From Polytrichum commune (Eukaryota > Streptophyta > Polytrichopsida > Polytrichales > Polytrichaceae): DNA of 64,000 nucleotides. The notes under the pieces were generated by a model. That model made no database searches, was not told the origin of the DNA, and worked only from the letters and a program-made list of their open reading frames with translations. The stretch is from NCBI GenBank assembly GCA_950295325.1, contig OX485805.1:42744758-42808757 (forward strand). The letters run 5' to 3'. Within the stretch, counting starts at the first letter, position 1; every line of letters starts with the position of its first letter. This document shows, one piece after another, positions 11,328 through 23,285 of the stretch. Position numbers and translations under genes: made by a program.

Positions 11328-12953
11328 CTTCATGGAAAATGGATTTGATGATGATCCGTTAGAGACCTTTTGAGCGCTTGGCAATAAGGTTGGACGATTA
11401 ACGTGTTTAAATTTGCATACAAACCATAAGTATTGGATCCAAGAGACCAAAACAAAGCATAAGTATGCTAAAATTTTCCATAAGGAGCCACGTGTATCAT
11501 TTGTAGCTCCTCCAATCGTAACTACACCCTTGAGGATTGTAGGTCTTTTCAAACTTGTAAGTTTGCTGTGAATGTCAAGAAATGTTGGTCTTTCCAAAGG
11601 ATCTAACGACCAACAATCATGCACCATTGATCTTAATCCTTCCGAATAGGATTCTGGCAGCTTTGGTCTACTAGAATCTTTTAATATGTACTTTCGATAT
11701 TCACACAATGAACCAAAAGGACGTTTCTTTGCCGAAAGAATATTAGAACACAACATGCCAAAACTAAACACGTCAGCTTTCAAAGCATCCACCTCCGATA
11801 ATTCATTCGCCATGATCTCTGGCGCCATGTATCCACAAGTTCCTATGTATCGACCTGTGGGCACCTCCCCATAATCCTTCACTTCAACCTTTGAAATACC
11901 AAAATCAAGTAGTTTCACTTGTAAGCACCCGAGATTAATCAACGTCGAATCATTTGGTAGACTCACAACAACATTACCAGGCTTTAGGTCACGATGTGCC
12001 ACCTTCATATCATGAAGGTAGCACATTCCATTTGCAATTTGTAACATAATGTCCACTGCTTTTGTTTCTTCAAGATGACCTTCTTCATTTAGATATTCTG
12101 ATAAGGTTTTCTTTCCACATTCCATAACAAGTTCAAATTGGTTTTCCACCTCAAGAAAACCACAACAATAAAACTTGATGATGTTTGGATGATTCAATCC
12201 TCCCAAAATACTTGCTTCTTTCCAAAGATGATTTATGTCCTTGGGATCACAAATGTCAAACACCTTTGTTGCAGACTCCAAACCCAACCAATTTGTCAAG
12301 AACACACACATGTTGTCTGACCTTCCCAAAACCTTAGGTGGATTTCTTGTATATTTGGGGCGAGGATAATTGTAAGGAAAATCAATTTTGTCCAATCCAC
12401 CACCTTCAACATGTTGTAGACTCCTTAGGTACTCCTTAAGATATTGCGCAAGTTTGCAATCGTCGCAATCCATGGTTGTGCATGAATCCAAATGCTTAGA
12501 AAACCTTCCACATATTGAAGTTTGATCCTCTTTAACTGCATCAATGGATGTTGGGTAGAATGTCATATCATTCTTGATTGCAAGAATCTTTGATTCTTGA
12601 ACCGGATGGTAAAGGCAAGATATGTCACAAATTATATGGAAACAATTTTCAAAGTCCAAAAGGAGTTCTCTGAAGCCCTCTTTGTTGGTTAGTTGTGTCA
12701 CTACAACGCGACACCAATCTTCTCTGCAACAATCTTCAATTAACACTTTTGCTTTGTATACAATTTGATATAGATCTTCTTCTGCTTTGCGGAACACCTC
12801 GTTAGGACCACTTGTGATGCTTTGCAATGCTTGCACACCATTTTGAAAGTTGAAGAACAAATTCTCGCATTGTCTTCTATTCAATACTTCGTCCAACAAT
12901 GATATTGCAGGAAATTTCACACTCCCCATTGCTAGTTGCATAACATTTGCCAT
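11328..12953 (-). CDS. Kinase-NB-ARC-LRR receptor, exon 1: helical domain plus protein kinase
   Basis: This first coding exon encodes 542 residues from ATG at 12,953 to an ATGAAG/GTAAGC donor. Residues 1 to about 150 are a helical region with conserved Cys and Trp (QCENLF, KAKVLIEDCCREDWC), resembling the DUF1221-type helical domain found before kinases in mosses and other plants; that match is by eye. A protein kinase domain covers about 205-485: Glu in KEASILGGLNHPNII, catalytic HRDLKPGN at 320-327, DFG at 350-352, APE near 376, and a C-lobe Arg in DPLERPTF. The glycine loop is weak, so ATP binding may be atypical. The family is an intracellular immune receptor in which the kinase replaces the TIR or coiled-coil signalling domain, known from mosses. 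A hydrophobic stretch near the end (LAYLCFVLVSWIQYLWFVC) could be a membrane segment and is unusual. Confidence 0.9.
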
Positions 12954-13724
12954 TTTTAGAGATATAATGAATGTTCACAAATCTTGATTATGTTGTATTG
13001 TATGCTTGAAGTATATATAGTAACCAATCAACTCCACTATAACTTGAACCTATAAAAACCACCAAAACCATCAAATATTGATGCAAAATTTAAATTAAAG
13101 AAATCAAGTTCTCATAAAATTTTCATATAAAATGATTCTTACATAACTTAGAATTTGAGCAAATGATAATTCTATCTTTAATATAATGGAAATCAACATA
13201 TGCATCCCCGGCCAACCTCTGACCACAAAAGAGTTCATATTCAAAGTATGGTGTGCAATTGCTTATCCTCTTTGGCATAAGCAAACATGTAATTGATCTT
13301 TAATTATGATAAGTTACAGTTTGAGATGAAGGTCATCAACTAGATTTAGACAAAACCTTTTAGGGGTGATATGTATTTCATGTGGTTTATAACTGATAAC
13401 TTCTTAATTAACAAAACAACAACTTTGCTTTAGCCACTGCTCATATTACAAACATTAGGCCATGAAAATAATATAGGAACGTGATCCAACATTGAATTGG
13501 CACATGCGGACATTAGAAAGATGTTTGAACATATCGTAAAAAGTATTTTGATTATTTTCATAATATGTAGGAACATCTACCTATAGATTTAAACGAATAA
13601 CACACAAAAGATGTGATAATTTCTAATTTTGAAATATGTACGTTAACAATAGCATGGGAAAGCCTTGCTAACATGTATAAAGATAAGGGCCTTCAAGAAT
13701 TTAAAGTTTGGTTCACATATGATT
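12954..13724 (-). promoter_or_regulatory. Upstream region of the receptor gene
   Basis: These roughly 770 AT-rich bases lie 5' of the receptor start codon. On the minus strand a TATATA-containing stretch near 13,010-13,020 sits about 60 bases upstream of the ATG and is a plausible TATA box. I recognise no specific transcription-factor site and no other gene. Confidence 0.35.
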
Positions 13725-15446
13725 GTGACGGCTTGTAACACAGACGCACTCTGCTCAAGGAGTGTTTTATACTTGATTATAATTTACTTTATAAAGGATT
13801 CTTAGAACCCAACAAATTGAAGTTCTCCAGTGTAGTATGTCAGGCCTCAACCGAATTGGGCATGTCTCCTCGGTACCCAAAAAATGGCATGGCAAGAAAA
13901 ATCTAGAATTTTTTTTATTACAATAGAGGCAGATAGTTCATGTTTAACCTGGGGCCGATTCACACACGAGACTCAAGGCCCGTGACCATTGCACTTCAAG
14001 CAAATCTCACTAGTGGAAAAGGTGGAACCGGTCTACATTCACTTCACACTACGCTTCAAGAACCAACTGAGTAAGTTGATGCAAGATGGATGTAAAGTCT
14101 ACATGGATTCCTACATGGCATCGAATGGAACATGTTACATGGTCACTTGGATTATTTTCCAAGACTACGTCTTGGAGGTAGGCTTAACATAAAACCGGGA
14201 GACCATGGCACTCCGAAACCTCACAACCGTTGATTTATCATACTATATTCTTGGGAATCTTCCCTCTACTGTAGCTTACTGTTCTAAATATAATATCTGT
14301 TGGTACTGGAGCTCTGCCATCTGGTCTGGGTTTGAATTACTGCAGGGTTGGGCATCTAGCCTTGGCCCTACCATTATGGAGGTCCCTAAAGATCGACACC
14401 TGGACCTTGGACTGAATTTCTGGTGCTCCTCCCAAATTGTCTGTGCGTATCTACTCGCGATTCGCTTCAAAGTCCTTTTTAATTGTTGTGGCTGTAAGCG
14501 GAACACTAAATATTCTATTACTCCGTATTACGTCCCTGTGCTGTAGCTCTTACTGGCCAAAGTATCTAAGCTAATATTTACTCGAGCTGTGCCGTCCTTG
14601 CACTGTTCTGGGTTCGAGAGACACCTACAGTAATTCAATGTAATAATCTTTCATTTCTCGCCGAGTCCATATGCATGAGCTGCGGCGCCGGGCAATGATC
14701 GACACTCAAACTTTAAATAGGTACCAGATTCTTTAGTTTCTTCCTCCAGGATCCACCTTTCCTGACTGGATTATCTATACTTATTTAGTCGCGATTCGCA
14801 CCCTCTGTCCTGCCTACTCCAGTCGTGAACTTGTGAGTAGATGCTTGGACCTCGGAGCATTGGATAGAAGCTTCCCCGAATCCCTTGCAAGTGGCCCTTG
14901 AACACATTGGGATCGTTGGAGCATAAATGACTGATGGATTGTAACGCAGACTCACTGTGCCCAAGAAGTGTTTTATATTGGATTACATGTTACTTATAAA
15001 GGATTCTTAGAACCCAGCAAATTAAAGTCATCAGTGTAGTATGCCAGGCTTCAACCGAATTGGGCATGTCTACTCACCACCAAAAAAATGGCATGGCAAG
15101 AAAAATATAGTTATTTTTTTGTTACAATAGAGGTAGATAGTTCATATTTAACTTGGGGCCACTTCACACACGAGAGTCAGGGCCCGTTTCCGTTGCACTT
15201 CAAGCAAATCTCACTGGTGGAAAAGGTGGAGTCGGTGTAAGTTCGCTTCATACTACGCTTCAGGGACCCACTGAGTAAGTTGATGCAAGATGGATGTAAA
15301 GTCTACATGGATTCCTACATGGCATCAAGTGGATCATGTTTCATGGTCACTTGGACAATTCTCAAAACCACCTCTCGGAGGTAGGACTAACACAAAACCA
15401 AGTGACCATGGCACTTCGAAACCTCACAACTGTTGATTTACTACAT
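13725..15446 (+). repeat. Direct-repeat pair, possible TRIM-like element
   Basis: Segments 13,725-14,241 and 14,932-15,446 are direct copies of about 515 bp that differ by scattered substitutions. They share GGATTCTTAGAACCCA, TTCAACCGAATTGGGCATG and AACCTCACAAC. The first begins TGTGACGG and ends near TTTATCA, so TG..CA termini are possible. The roughly 690-bp interior has no protein-coding capacity and contains the family R copy at 14,280-14,560. The arrangement resembles a terminal-repeat retrotransposon in miniature, but no primer-binding site or polypurine tract is obvious. A simple tandem duplication is the alternative. Confidence 0.45.
14280..14560 (+). repeat. Dispersed repeat family R, uninterrupted copy
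   Basis: This copy runs without interruption from GGAGCTCTGCCATC through GACACCTGGACCTTGGACTG, AATTTCTGGTGCTCC and TCTGTGCGTATCTACTCG to ACTGGCCAAAG. The other copies, starting near 16,860 and 19,150, carry a 1.2-kb foldback element at the AATTT position. This copy therefore represents the empty site. There is no coding potential; short open frames here are chance. Confidence 0.6.
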
Positions 15447-16859
15447 TTCATCATGTGTGAGGACCCCGATGAATAGAACTCATTGAAAAAGCATTCGGCT
15501 GAGGACACAATCACATATGACTTCACATTACACTTGAGGGCCCGTGACCACACTACATGATTTTGGGAAGTGTCTCAGGACAGCCTCAAAACACTTCCTT
15601 TGGGCTCTTAAAAATTCATGGTCATGGCTCTTGGCTCATTTGTGAAGTGGCCCTTAGACACCTATAGGCATAAGCTTGCCGGAGTCCATATCAACATATT
15701 TGAAACCACCAAATCCGAAAATATATTTGAACTTGCCTCTCATGAAATTTAAGATCCTCCAACTCTAAATTGATTCAGAATAAAACCTCTCAGATGAAAA
15801 CGGACAACAGATTGGTACCGGACGCTACAGGATGTGTGGAGCCAACAGACTTGAACCAAGAAATGAATAGAGTCGGAACTCAATTTACACTATTCTGCAC
15901 GAACTTATCAAATTTTCACCACAACTTGCATCACTCATCATGTGCTTCCTGTCCAGTATCACAAAGTAGTGCTAATTGGTTGATCGCAAGAGCGAGCTAT
16001 GTCGGACGACGAGAGCTAGCGGCAGGAGTAGCAAAGGGTGGCTATGGCAGGGAAGGAGGGGGCTACAATAGAGTGGGCTTTTTTCATTGGTGACTATCGT
16101 CATGACCAAGGCTAGACACCCATCTCTTTGAGTTGGGCCCCTACCTGAAACTCCAGTGTGCACTTGTGATGCACTTCAAAACTAACTCTCCAAATTATTC
16201 TACTAGCATGCAAAAGGATTTGAACAAACTAATCTGGAGAGAAAGTCATGCAATTTTCAAATAGGAAGGGGTTACGCATACCTATGTAAGAAGCCGGATA
16301 TGTGTGTCTTGAGATCTATTGCCCTCCAGATTCCCCCTCGTCATCCTCACGAACCGTCATCTTTCAACACCCAACACAAAGATTCCGAAGAACAACCACT
16401 CATTTCAAAAGACTCACCAACCCAATTCCGTTGCATGGTCACGGCTGGCAGTGGAGGTGTTGTTTGGTCTTGTGTATCCCAGGTCTTGGATCTGTATGGA
16501 GGAATTCAATAGTGAGAATTCTAGCAGGACGTACAGACGCGAGCTGAACATTAACAGACTCAACGGATTGTGAAACAACAACAGATGCTTGACAACCTTC
16601 TGTTCGTCAATCAGGCAGAAAAGAACATGAATCCCTCCCACTTGGAGTGCAGGGAAGCACAAGGAGAGGGAGCTCAGAGAGTAGTAGAATGAGAGACGGC
16701 AGCACAAGAGGAAGGTAGCTATGGCGGGGAAGAAGCTGGGCGCAGAGTGCATTTCCTTGCCAGAATCATCGCCAGATTTTCGTAAGATGCGGTCACCCGC
16801 ACTTGGTGATAGCTTAATTAGGCCCAAATGCTTGATATATTGGGAATAATCTCTCTACT
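15447..16859. other. Non-coding stretch, no gene seen
   Basis: Several short frames overlap between 16,300 and 16,830, with no conserved motif and no consistent reading frame. The composition is somewhat more GC-rich than elsewhere. Nothing supportable is seen. Confidence 0.4.
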
Positions 16860-17032
16860 TTAGCTGGTACTATCCTACATATAATATCCATATTTAGTCG
16901 AGCTCTGCCGTCCTTGCAACGTTCTGCGTTAGAAGTACGCAAGCGTTGGGCATCAAGCCCTGGCCCTACCTTCATGGGTTCCAAAGACCAGGTCCCTACA
17001 TACCAACATCGCACCTTGGACAGAACTTCAGT

Positions 17033-18283
17033 GGACCTTCAACCTTCCCCTACGAGCTTTTGGGGGGAGGTAGATACGGGCAGGGGAAGCCCCCCAAAAG
17101 AACTCAAGATTTTTTAGGCCCGACTGGAAATTTTTGTCCGACTTCAAAAAATTCATTGCCCTTGCATTTTTGAAGGTCACTTGTCCACAAATCTCATGTT
17201 GAGTGCACTTCACCTTCAAGGTTTAAAATCCAATATGTGTGTGTGTGTGCGTGTGTGTACTTCCACTTAATAAAGAAACAATTGATTGGGATTTCATTCG
17301 AGAATTGAAATCGTCAATAAAGCTTGTAATTAACTTGGAAGTCAAAAATATTACAAAACCCTCATTAGCATTGGGGTCATAATTTATGTGACTTACCTTG
17401 AAATGGTCTTTGTCATTCTAAAATGGAACTAAAATTTATTTATTTATTTATTTTTCGTATGTTTATTTTATAATAGTTCAGGTTCATACCTTCTACTTTC
17501 ACAAAGTATGCATACACATTTAAACTAATTAAGTGTGATCAAATGTAATGGAGTCTAAATGACCGTATTAGAAGGTAATTGAGGGCAAGGTCTAGGTTTC
17601 TACAAGTATTCATACACATTCAAAACAAGTGTAATTAAGCACATCATTCCTCATATCTTAAATAAATCATGGATAATTCCAGTAAATGCAATATATAATG
17701 AATTAGGCTTAATTCATTTTGTAACCATACTTCTTGCTTTAATTTAGCTTAATTAGGATTAATGAAACTTAATCACATTTATCCACACTTAATTAGTTTA
17801 AATGTGTATGGATACTTTGTGAAAGTATGAGGTATAACCTTGAACTTTTATAGAATAAACATACTAAAAATAAATAAAAACATTTATTTTAGTTCCATTT
17901 TAGAATGACAAAGACCCTTTCAATGGTAGGTCACAAAAGTTATAACCTCAATGCTAATGAGGGTTTTGTAATGTTTTTGGCTTCCAAATTGATGACATGC
18001 CTTATTGATGGTTGCACTTCGAAAATAAAATCCCGATGAATCGTTCATTTACTCAATGGAAGTGAACATATATATTGGGTTTTGGACCTTGAAGGTGAAG
18101 TGCACTCAATATGGGAATTGTGGATAAGTGGCCTACAAGAATGATAGGGCAATGGTTTTTTCAAAGTCGGGCGGAATAGGCAGAAGTTTTCGGTCAGGTC
18201 TAGAAAATCTTAATTTCTTTTCGGGGGCCGCCCCTACCCGGATCTACCTCCCCAAAAAGCTCGTAGGGGGAGGTTGAACGCCG
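17033..18283 (+). mobile_element. Foldback element with long inverted arms, copy 1
   Basis: The left arm (from about CCTTCAACCTTCCCCTACGA) and the right arm (reverse complement of the sequence ending GTAGGGGGAGGTTGAACGCC) are inverted copies about 500 bp long, leaving only a short centre near 17,560-17,790. No protein is encoded. It lies inside family R at the AATTT position, with CAGAACTTCAG on the left and CCTAAATTTATGG on the right. Compared with the empty copy this implies a duplication of roughly 8-9 bp ending in AATTT, as Mutator-like elements make. It is a non-autonomous MITE or foldback element. Confidence 0.65.
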
Positions 18284-18355
18284 GCCCTAAATTTATGGTG
18301 CTCCTTCCAAATCGTCTGTGCATATCTACTCGGGAGTCGCTTCCGAGTGCTTGGT

Positions 18356-18790
18356 CTATTGTGGCATTGCCCTTGTATTCTTGAAGGCCACTTGTCCACA
18401 AATCTCATGTTGAGTGCACTTCACCTTCAAGGTTCAAAATCCAATATGTGTGTGTGTGTACTTCCACTTAATAAAGAAACAATTGATTGGGATTTCATTC
18501 GAGAAGTGAAATCGTCAATAAAACATGCAATTTACTTGGAAGTCGAAAAGATTACAAAACCCTCATTAGCATTGGGATCATAATTTTTGTGACTTACCAT
18601 TGAAAGGGTCTTTGTCATTCTAAAATGGAACTAAAAATAATGTTTTTATTTTTTATTTTTAGTATGTTTATTTTATAATAGTTTAAGGTAATACGTTCTA
18701 CTTTCACAAAGTATGCATACACATTTAAACTAATTAAGTGTGATCGAATGTAATGAAGTCTAATTAATCTTAATTAAGTTGATTACATGC
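18356..18790 (+). mobile_element. Foldback element, truncated left arm
   Basis: This is a partial third copy with only the left-arm sequence: GAAGGCCACTTGTCCACAAA, the GT microsatellite, TTCTAAAATGGAACTA and CACATTTAAACTAATTAAG. It lacks the outer terminus and the right arm, and is followed by family R tail sequence (TATCTACTCAGGATTCGG). It probably derives from deletion or recombination between neighbouring copies. Confidence 0.55.
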
Positions 18791-19319
18791 TTTATTGACT
18801 GTACCTATCTACTCAGGATTCGGTTCAGAATCCTTTGTCTGTTGTGGTTGCAAGCTGTACACTAAATATTCCATTACTCCGTATTCTTCCTTGTGTTGTA
18901 TCTCTTACAGTCTTACTGGCCAAAGACCATTAGACCATTGCCCGGGAAGTTTTTGGGCATAGTTGGTCAAGATCCTAGTGATTCTAAATCCAAGCGCATG
19001 CGTTGCTAAAATGAGTTTGACCCTCAATTCCTTGATATAGAATGTTATTGGTTCAAACCTCCACACGACCTCCGACGCATGCACCTCAAGCTTGCCAAAC
19101 ATGGAAGGTTTTGTAAGAAACTCCCTACCAAACTCCTTTGAATTAAATGATAACTCTATTGTCCTACATAAAGTATCTGTATTTACTGGAGCTCTGCCAT
19201 CCTTGCACTGTTCTGCGTTTGAGGTACGCAAGCGTTGGGCATCTAGCCCTGGCTCTACCTTCATGGGTTCCAAAGTCCACGTCCCTAAATAGTGACACCT
19301 GGACCTTGGACTCAATTTC

Positions 19320-20572
19320 AGCGGACCTTCAACCTCCCCCTACGAGCTTTTCGGAGGAGGTAGATACGGGCAGGGGCAACCTTCCCAAAAGAAAGAAAGA
19401 TTTTTTGGACCCGACCAAAAACTTCTATCCGCCCTGCTTGACTTCAAAAAAAACCATTTCCCTTGCATTCTTGAAGGTCACTTGTCCACAAATCCCATAT
19501 TAAGTACACTTTGCCTTCAAGGTTCAAAATCTAATGTGTGTGTGTGTGTGTGTACTTCCACTTAATATAGTAACCATTGATTGGGATGTCATTCTGGAAG
19601 TGAAATCGTCAATAAAGCAGGTAATTAATTTAGAAGTCAAAAATATTACAAAACCCTCATTAGCATTGGGGTCATAATTTTTGTGACTTACCATTGAAAG
19701 GGTCTTTGTCATTCTAAAATGCAAGGGACTACAAATAATGTTTTATTTCTAGTATGTTTATTTATAATAGTTCAGGTTAATACCTTCTACTCTCACAAGT
19801 ATGCATACACATTTCAACTAATTAAGTGTGATTGAATGCAATTAAGTCTAATAACCGTATTAGAAGGTAATTGAGCGCAGGGCCTAGGTTTCTACAAGTA
19901 TACATACACATTCGAAACAAGTGTAATTAAGCACATCATTCCTCATATCTGAATTAATCATGATTAATTCCAGTTTGTTATTATATAATTAATTAGGCTT
20001 AATCAAATTTTGTAAGCATACTTCTTGATTTAATTTAGTTTGATTAGGATTAATTGGACTTGATTACATTCAACCACACTTAATTAGTTTAAATGTGTAT
20101 GAATAATTTGTGAAAGTAGAAGGTATTACCTTACACTATTATAGAATAAACATACTAAAAATAAATAAATAAAACTAATTTTAGTTCCATTTTAGAATGA
20201 CAAAGACCCTTTCAATGGTAAGTCACAAAAACTATGACTAATGAGGGTTTTATAATGTGTTTGGCTTCCAAGTTGATTACATGCTTTATTGACGGTTGCA
20301 CATTGAATATAAAATCCCGGTGAATTGCTCATTTATTTAATGGAAGTGAACAAATATATTGGGTTTTGGACCTTGAAGGTGAAGTGCACTCAATATGAGA
20401 TTTGTGGATAAGTGGGTTTCAAGAATGCAAGGGCAATGATTTTTTCGAAGTCGGGTGGAATGGACAAAAGTTTTCAGTTGGGTCCAGAAAATCTTGATTT
20501 CTTTTTGGAGGGTTGCCCCTGCCCGGATCTACCTCCCCCGAAAAGCCCGTAGGGGGAGGTTGAACGCCGGCC
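19320..20572 (+). mobile_element. Foldback element with long inverted arms, copy 2
   Basis: The structure matches copy 1: CCTTCAACCTCCCCCTACGA on the left, and GTAGGGGGAGGTTGAACGCC before CCTAAATTTATGG on the right, with arms of about 500 bp. It occupies the same position inside family R, following GGACCTTGGACTCAATTTCAG. Identical placement in two R copies means either that the composite R-plus-foldback unit was duplicated or that the foldback belongs to an R subfamily. It encodes no protein. Confidence 0.65.
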
Positions 20573-20828
20573 CTAAATTTATGGTGCTCGTTCCAAATTG
20601 TCTGTACATATCTACTCGGGAGTCGCTTTGGAGTGCTTGGTCTATTATGGCTGCATGCAACATGTTTACTAAGTACTCCATTAATTGCTCCGTTTTACTT
20701 CCTTGTGATGTAGCTCTTGATTACTGGCCAAAGGCCATTGAGAATTTGAGACCATTCACTTTCCCGAGCTTCGAGTCATCCCACCAACATCTGATTAACC
20801 GACATTCTAGCCTCAAGCCTTGGCCACT

Positions 20829-21030
20829 GATTGGGGAGATTTTGGGGCATAATCGGTTGAGATGCTAGTGTTTGCAAGTCCAACCAGTTACATGTCGACA
20901 TCTTCGGTTTTCCTTTATAAATTGGGGTATATTCTTCTATAGATTCTTTTTAAATGAATGGTAATTTTTCAGAAGTCTTGAACTTCAACCGGTTATTTTT
21001 CAAACTCAACCAGTTCATCTGTAATTAGCT
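20829..21030 (+). repeat. Dispersed repeat copy (family D)
   Basis: This is homologous to 3,535-3,740 in the same orientation. It carries GATTTTGGGGCATAATCGGT, TTTTCCTTTATAA and ACTTCAACCGGTTA. The ACCGGTT and ACCAGTT motifs repeat three times. Confidence 0.5.
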
Positions 21031-23285
21031 GCCGGTTCTTCCCGATCATAGGCCTTGGCATCCAGATTTAGGATTTGGGTGAACCAACCCATACACTTGT
21101 TTCTTGTTGGATGCTTAAACCCTTGCCTCCAAGGAACCAGTGTACGGTTGGTTCGCCCTAGCCATAAATTTACAGAAACACAAGAATGATATTGCCCAAC
21201 GTTTTGCCGAGCATCATCATCATCATCATCATCATTATATCAAAGACTAACACCTTAATCAAATTGATGATATTGCTTTCTTTGTTGCATTTTGCAAGAT
21301 GTCTTAAACATCTTCCGTTGCTCTTGATTGAATGCGAGATATGAAAGAACCGTGTCCTTTTATAATGCACATGCGTCTACACCAATGACAAAATTCTCAC
21401 AAATCTCATGATTTGATCCAGAGACGGCATGCATGTAGATCACTTGAACAATATTTGCCATCCCATCCATTAGGTGATCCATAGTGGTAAAGTGCACCGG
21501 AAATCCTTAGAAGGTCACCCTACAATTGACATGTCACAGATTATGTGGCATGTATGAATTACAGATTACACCACATGCACACATGTTTCAATAGGTCCAA
21601 GCCCATTAAGTATGAGATTTGAGTATTCAAAGTCCACACCACCAATTGGAAGAAACCAAAGGAAAAGAGCCTACGTAGGTTTTGCCACCAACATGAATTA
21701 TGCTATTGCTTCATCTTCAAGTTGATCAAAATTATTTTCGCCACAAGCACTCTGCCTTTTTGTGATTCCTAGATTGAATCACAAAAATGAAAGGGATCTT
21801 AAAGAATATTGCATCGTTTCAAAGGTAAACACCACAATGAATGGGCACATGTAAATCTTAGTCAAAGGCAAACCCTTAAGTTCACACGTGTTTAGTTGAA
21901 ATTATTGTTATCGGAGAGGGCTCCTTATTTTGACCGGGTGTGCAACATAGCTTGTCAAAAGTAATATACAATTCCATTTGGTAGGGCCATGCACTGCAAA
22001 GTAATCTATTACGGTTCACCTAAATACTCACTACGATTGAATGGTCCATAGTGGTAGAATACATTGGAAATCAAGCCCTAGGATGGTAATCCATGTCATT
22101 ACATTATTTCCAACTTTAGGTAGTTGATAAATGTTTTATTTTTTGTTGGTTAATTATGAAAATGACATTATGAACTCAAAATTAGTTTGATGAAGTCTAG
22201 TGGGAATGAATTGACCCTCAACCTATAGGGGACATGCTTTTATTGGATTTCTCTCATCCATAATGGATGAGTTTACATACATGCCACAAACCTCAAGCAT
22301 GTATCCAAGCATACTTTGCATCATGCACAAATCTATATTGTATATCTACATATATGTATAATAGACTAAGGCTTATTAATTGATTGAGGTTTATTAATCT
22401 AGATATATCATTTAGGAATTACCTAATGACATCTAAATATACCTAATGATACTATCTTATTACAATTTACTATTACTATATTGAAGGTTAATCATTGTGC
22501 ATCGTTTATGATATTTAGTGTCATAGACACTATTTGCAAAGGGCCTAAACTAGATGTCTAGAGGTTTCAAAATGTTATGTCCACTAATTGCCAATATTAT
22601 TACTATTTGTCATCATAAGTAACTTTATTAGGTGAGAAAACATTATGACATTTAGCGTAGCACTTTGGAATACGTGAGATGATAGTTTTGCACTTTAGTA
22701 TGCAAGAGGAAGATATTTTTGGGCATACTAATGCCAAGTGTCATTTGTGTACACTTTAGTCAACTTGTAGACCATTGTGTAACATAAGCATACACCTCAT
22801 AACACTGTTTAACATACTCATGCCAATATAGTAAGCACACTTGAACTCCAAGTGTCATGAGGTGACCCTTGTGATGAAGTTGTCGATCATAAGTTTAACC
22901 GAGCATACGCCTTCAAATTGGGGAAGTCATGCTATTACACATGCGATGCTAAATTCCAAAAATTATGTAGTGCTATTGTACTCAATCATGTATATGGAGT
23001 ACAAATACATCTAATATGAAGGAATATATGTATTGGGACATGAAGATTGAAATACATGTACCACGTATTTGGTAACATAAGAATCCAAGATATTACTGGA
23101 ATTGATCCATATGGATTTATAAGGTACTCCAAATTTTCATTGGAAAATATCTCATACATCAAGCAATTCTTCCTTTGTTTTGTAATGTTTATACTTCTAA
23201 TTTGTGCTATGTCCATGGGGAAAAAAAATGTTAACATGGAAAGTTCAATAACAATTAACTTTTAATTGTCATTACAACGCCTACC
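21031..23285. other. Non-coding stretch with an ATC microsatellite
   Basis: No convincing gene is seen. A trinucleotide run of CAT/ATC lies at about 21,213-21,238. The remainder is AT-rich intergenic sequence with only chance open frames. Confidence 0.5.

Noticed and set aside
13725-15446. Full LTR retrotransposon
   Set aside because: The interior is under 700 bp and shows no gag, protease, integrase or reverse transcriptase sequence, and no clear primer-binding site.
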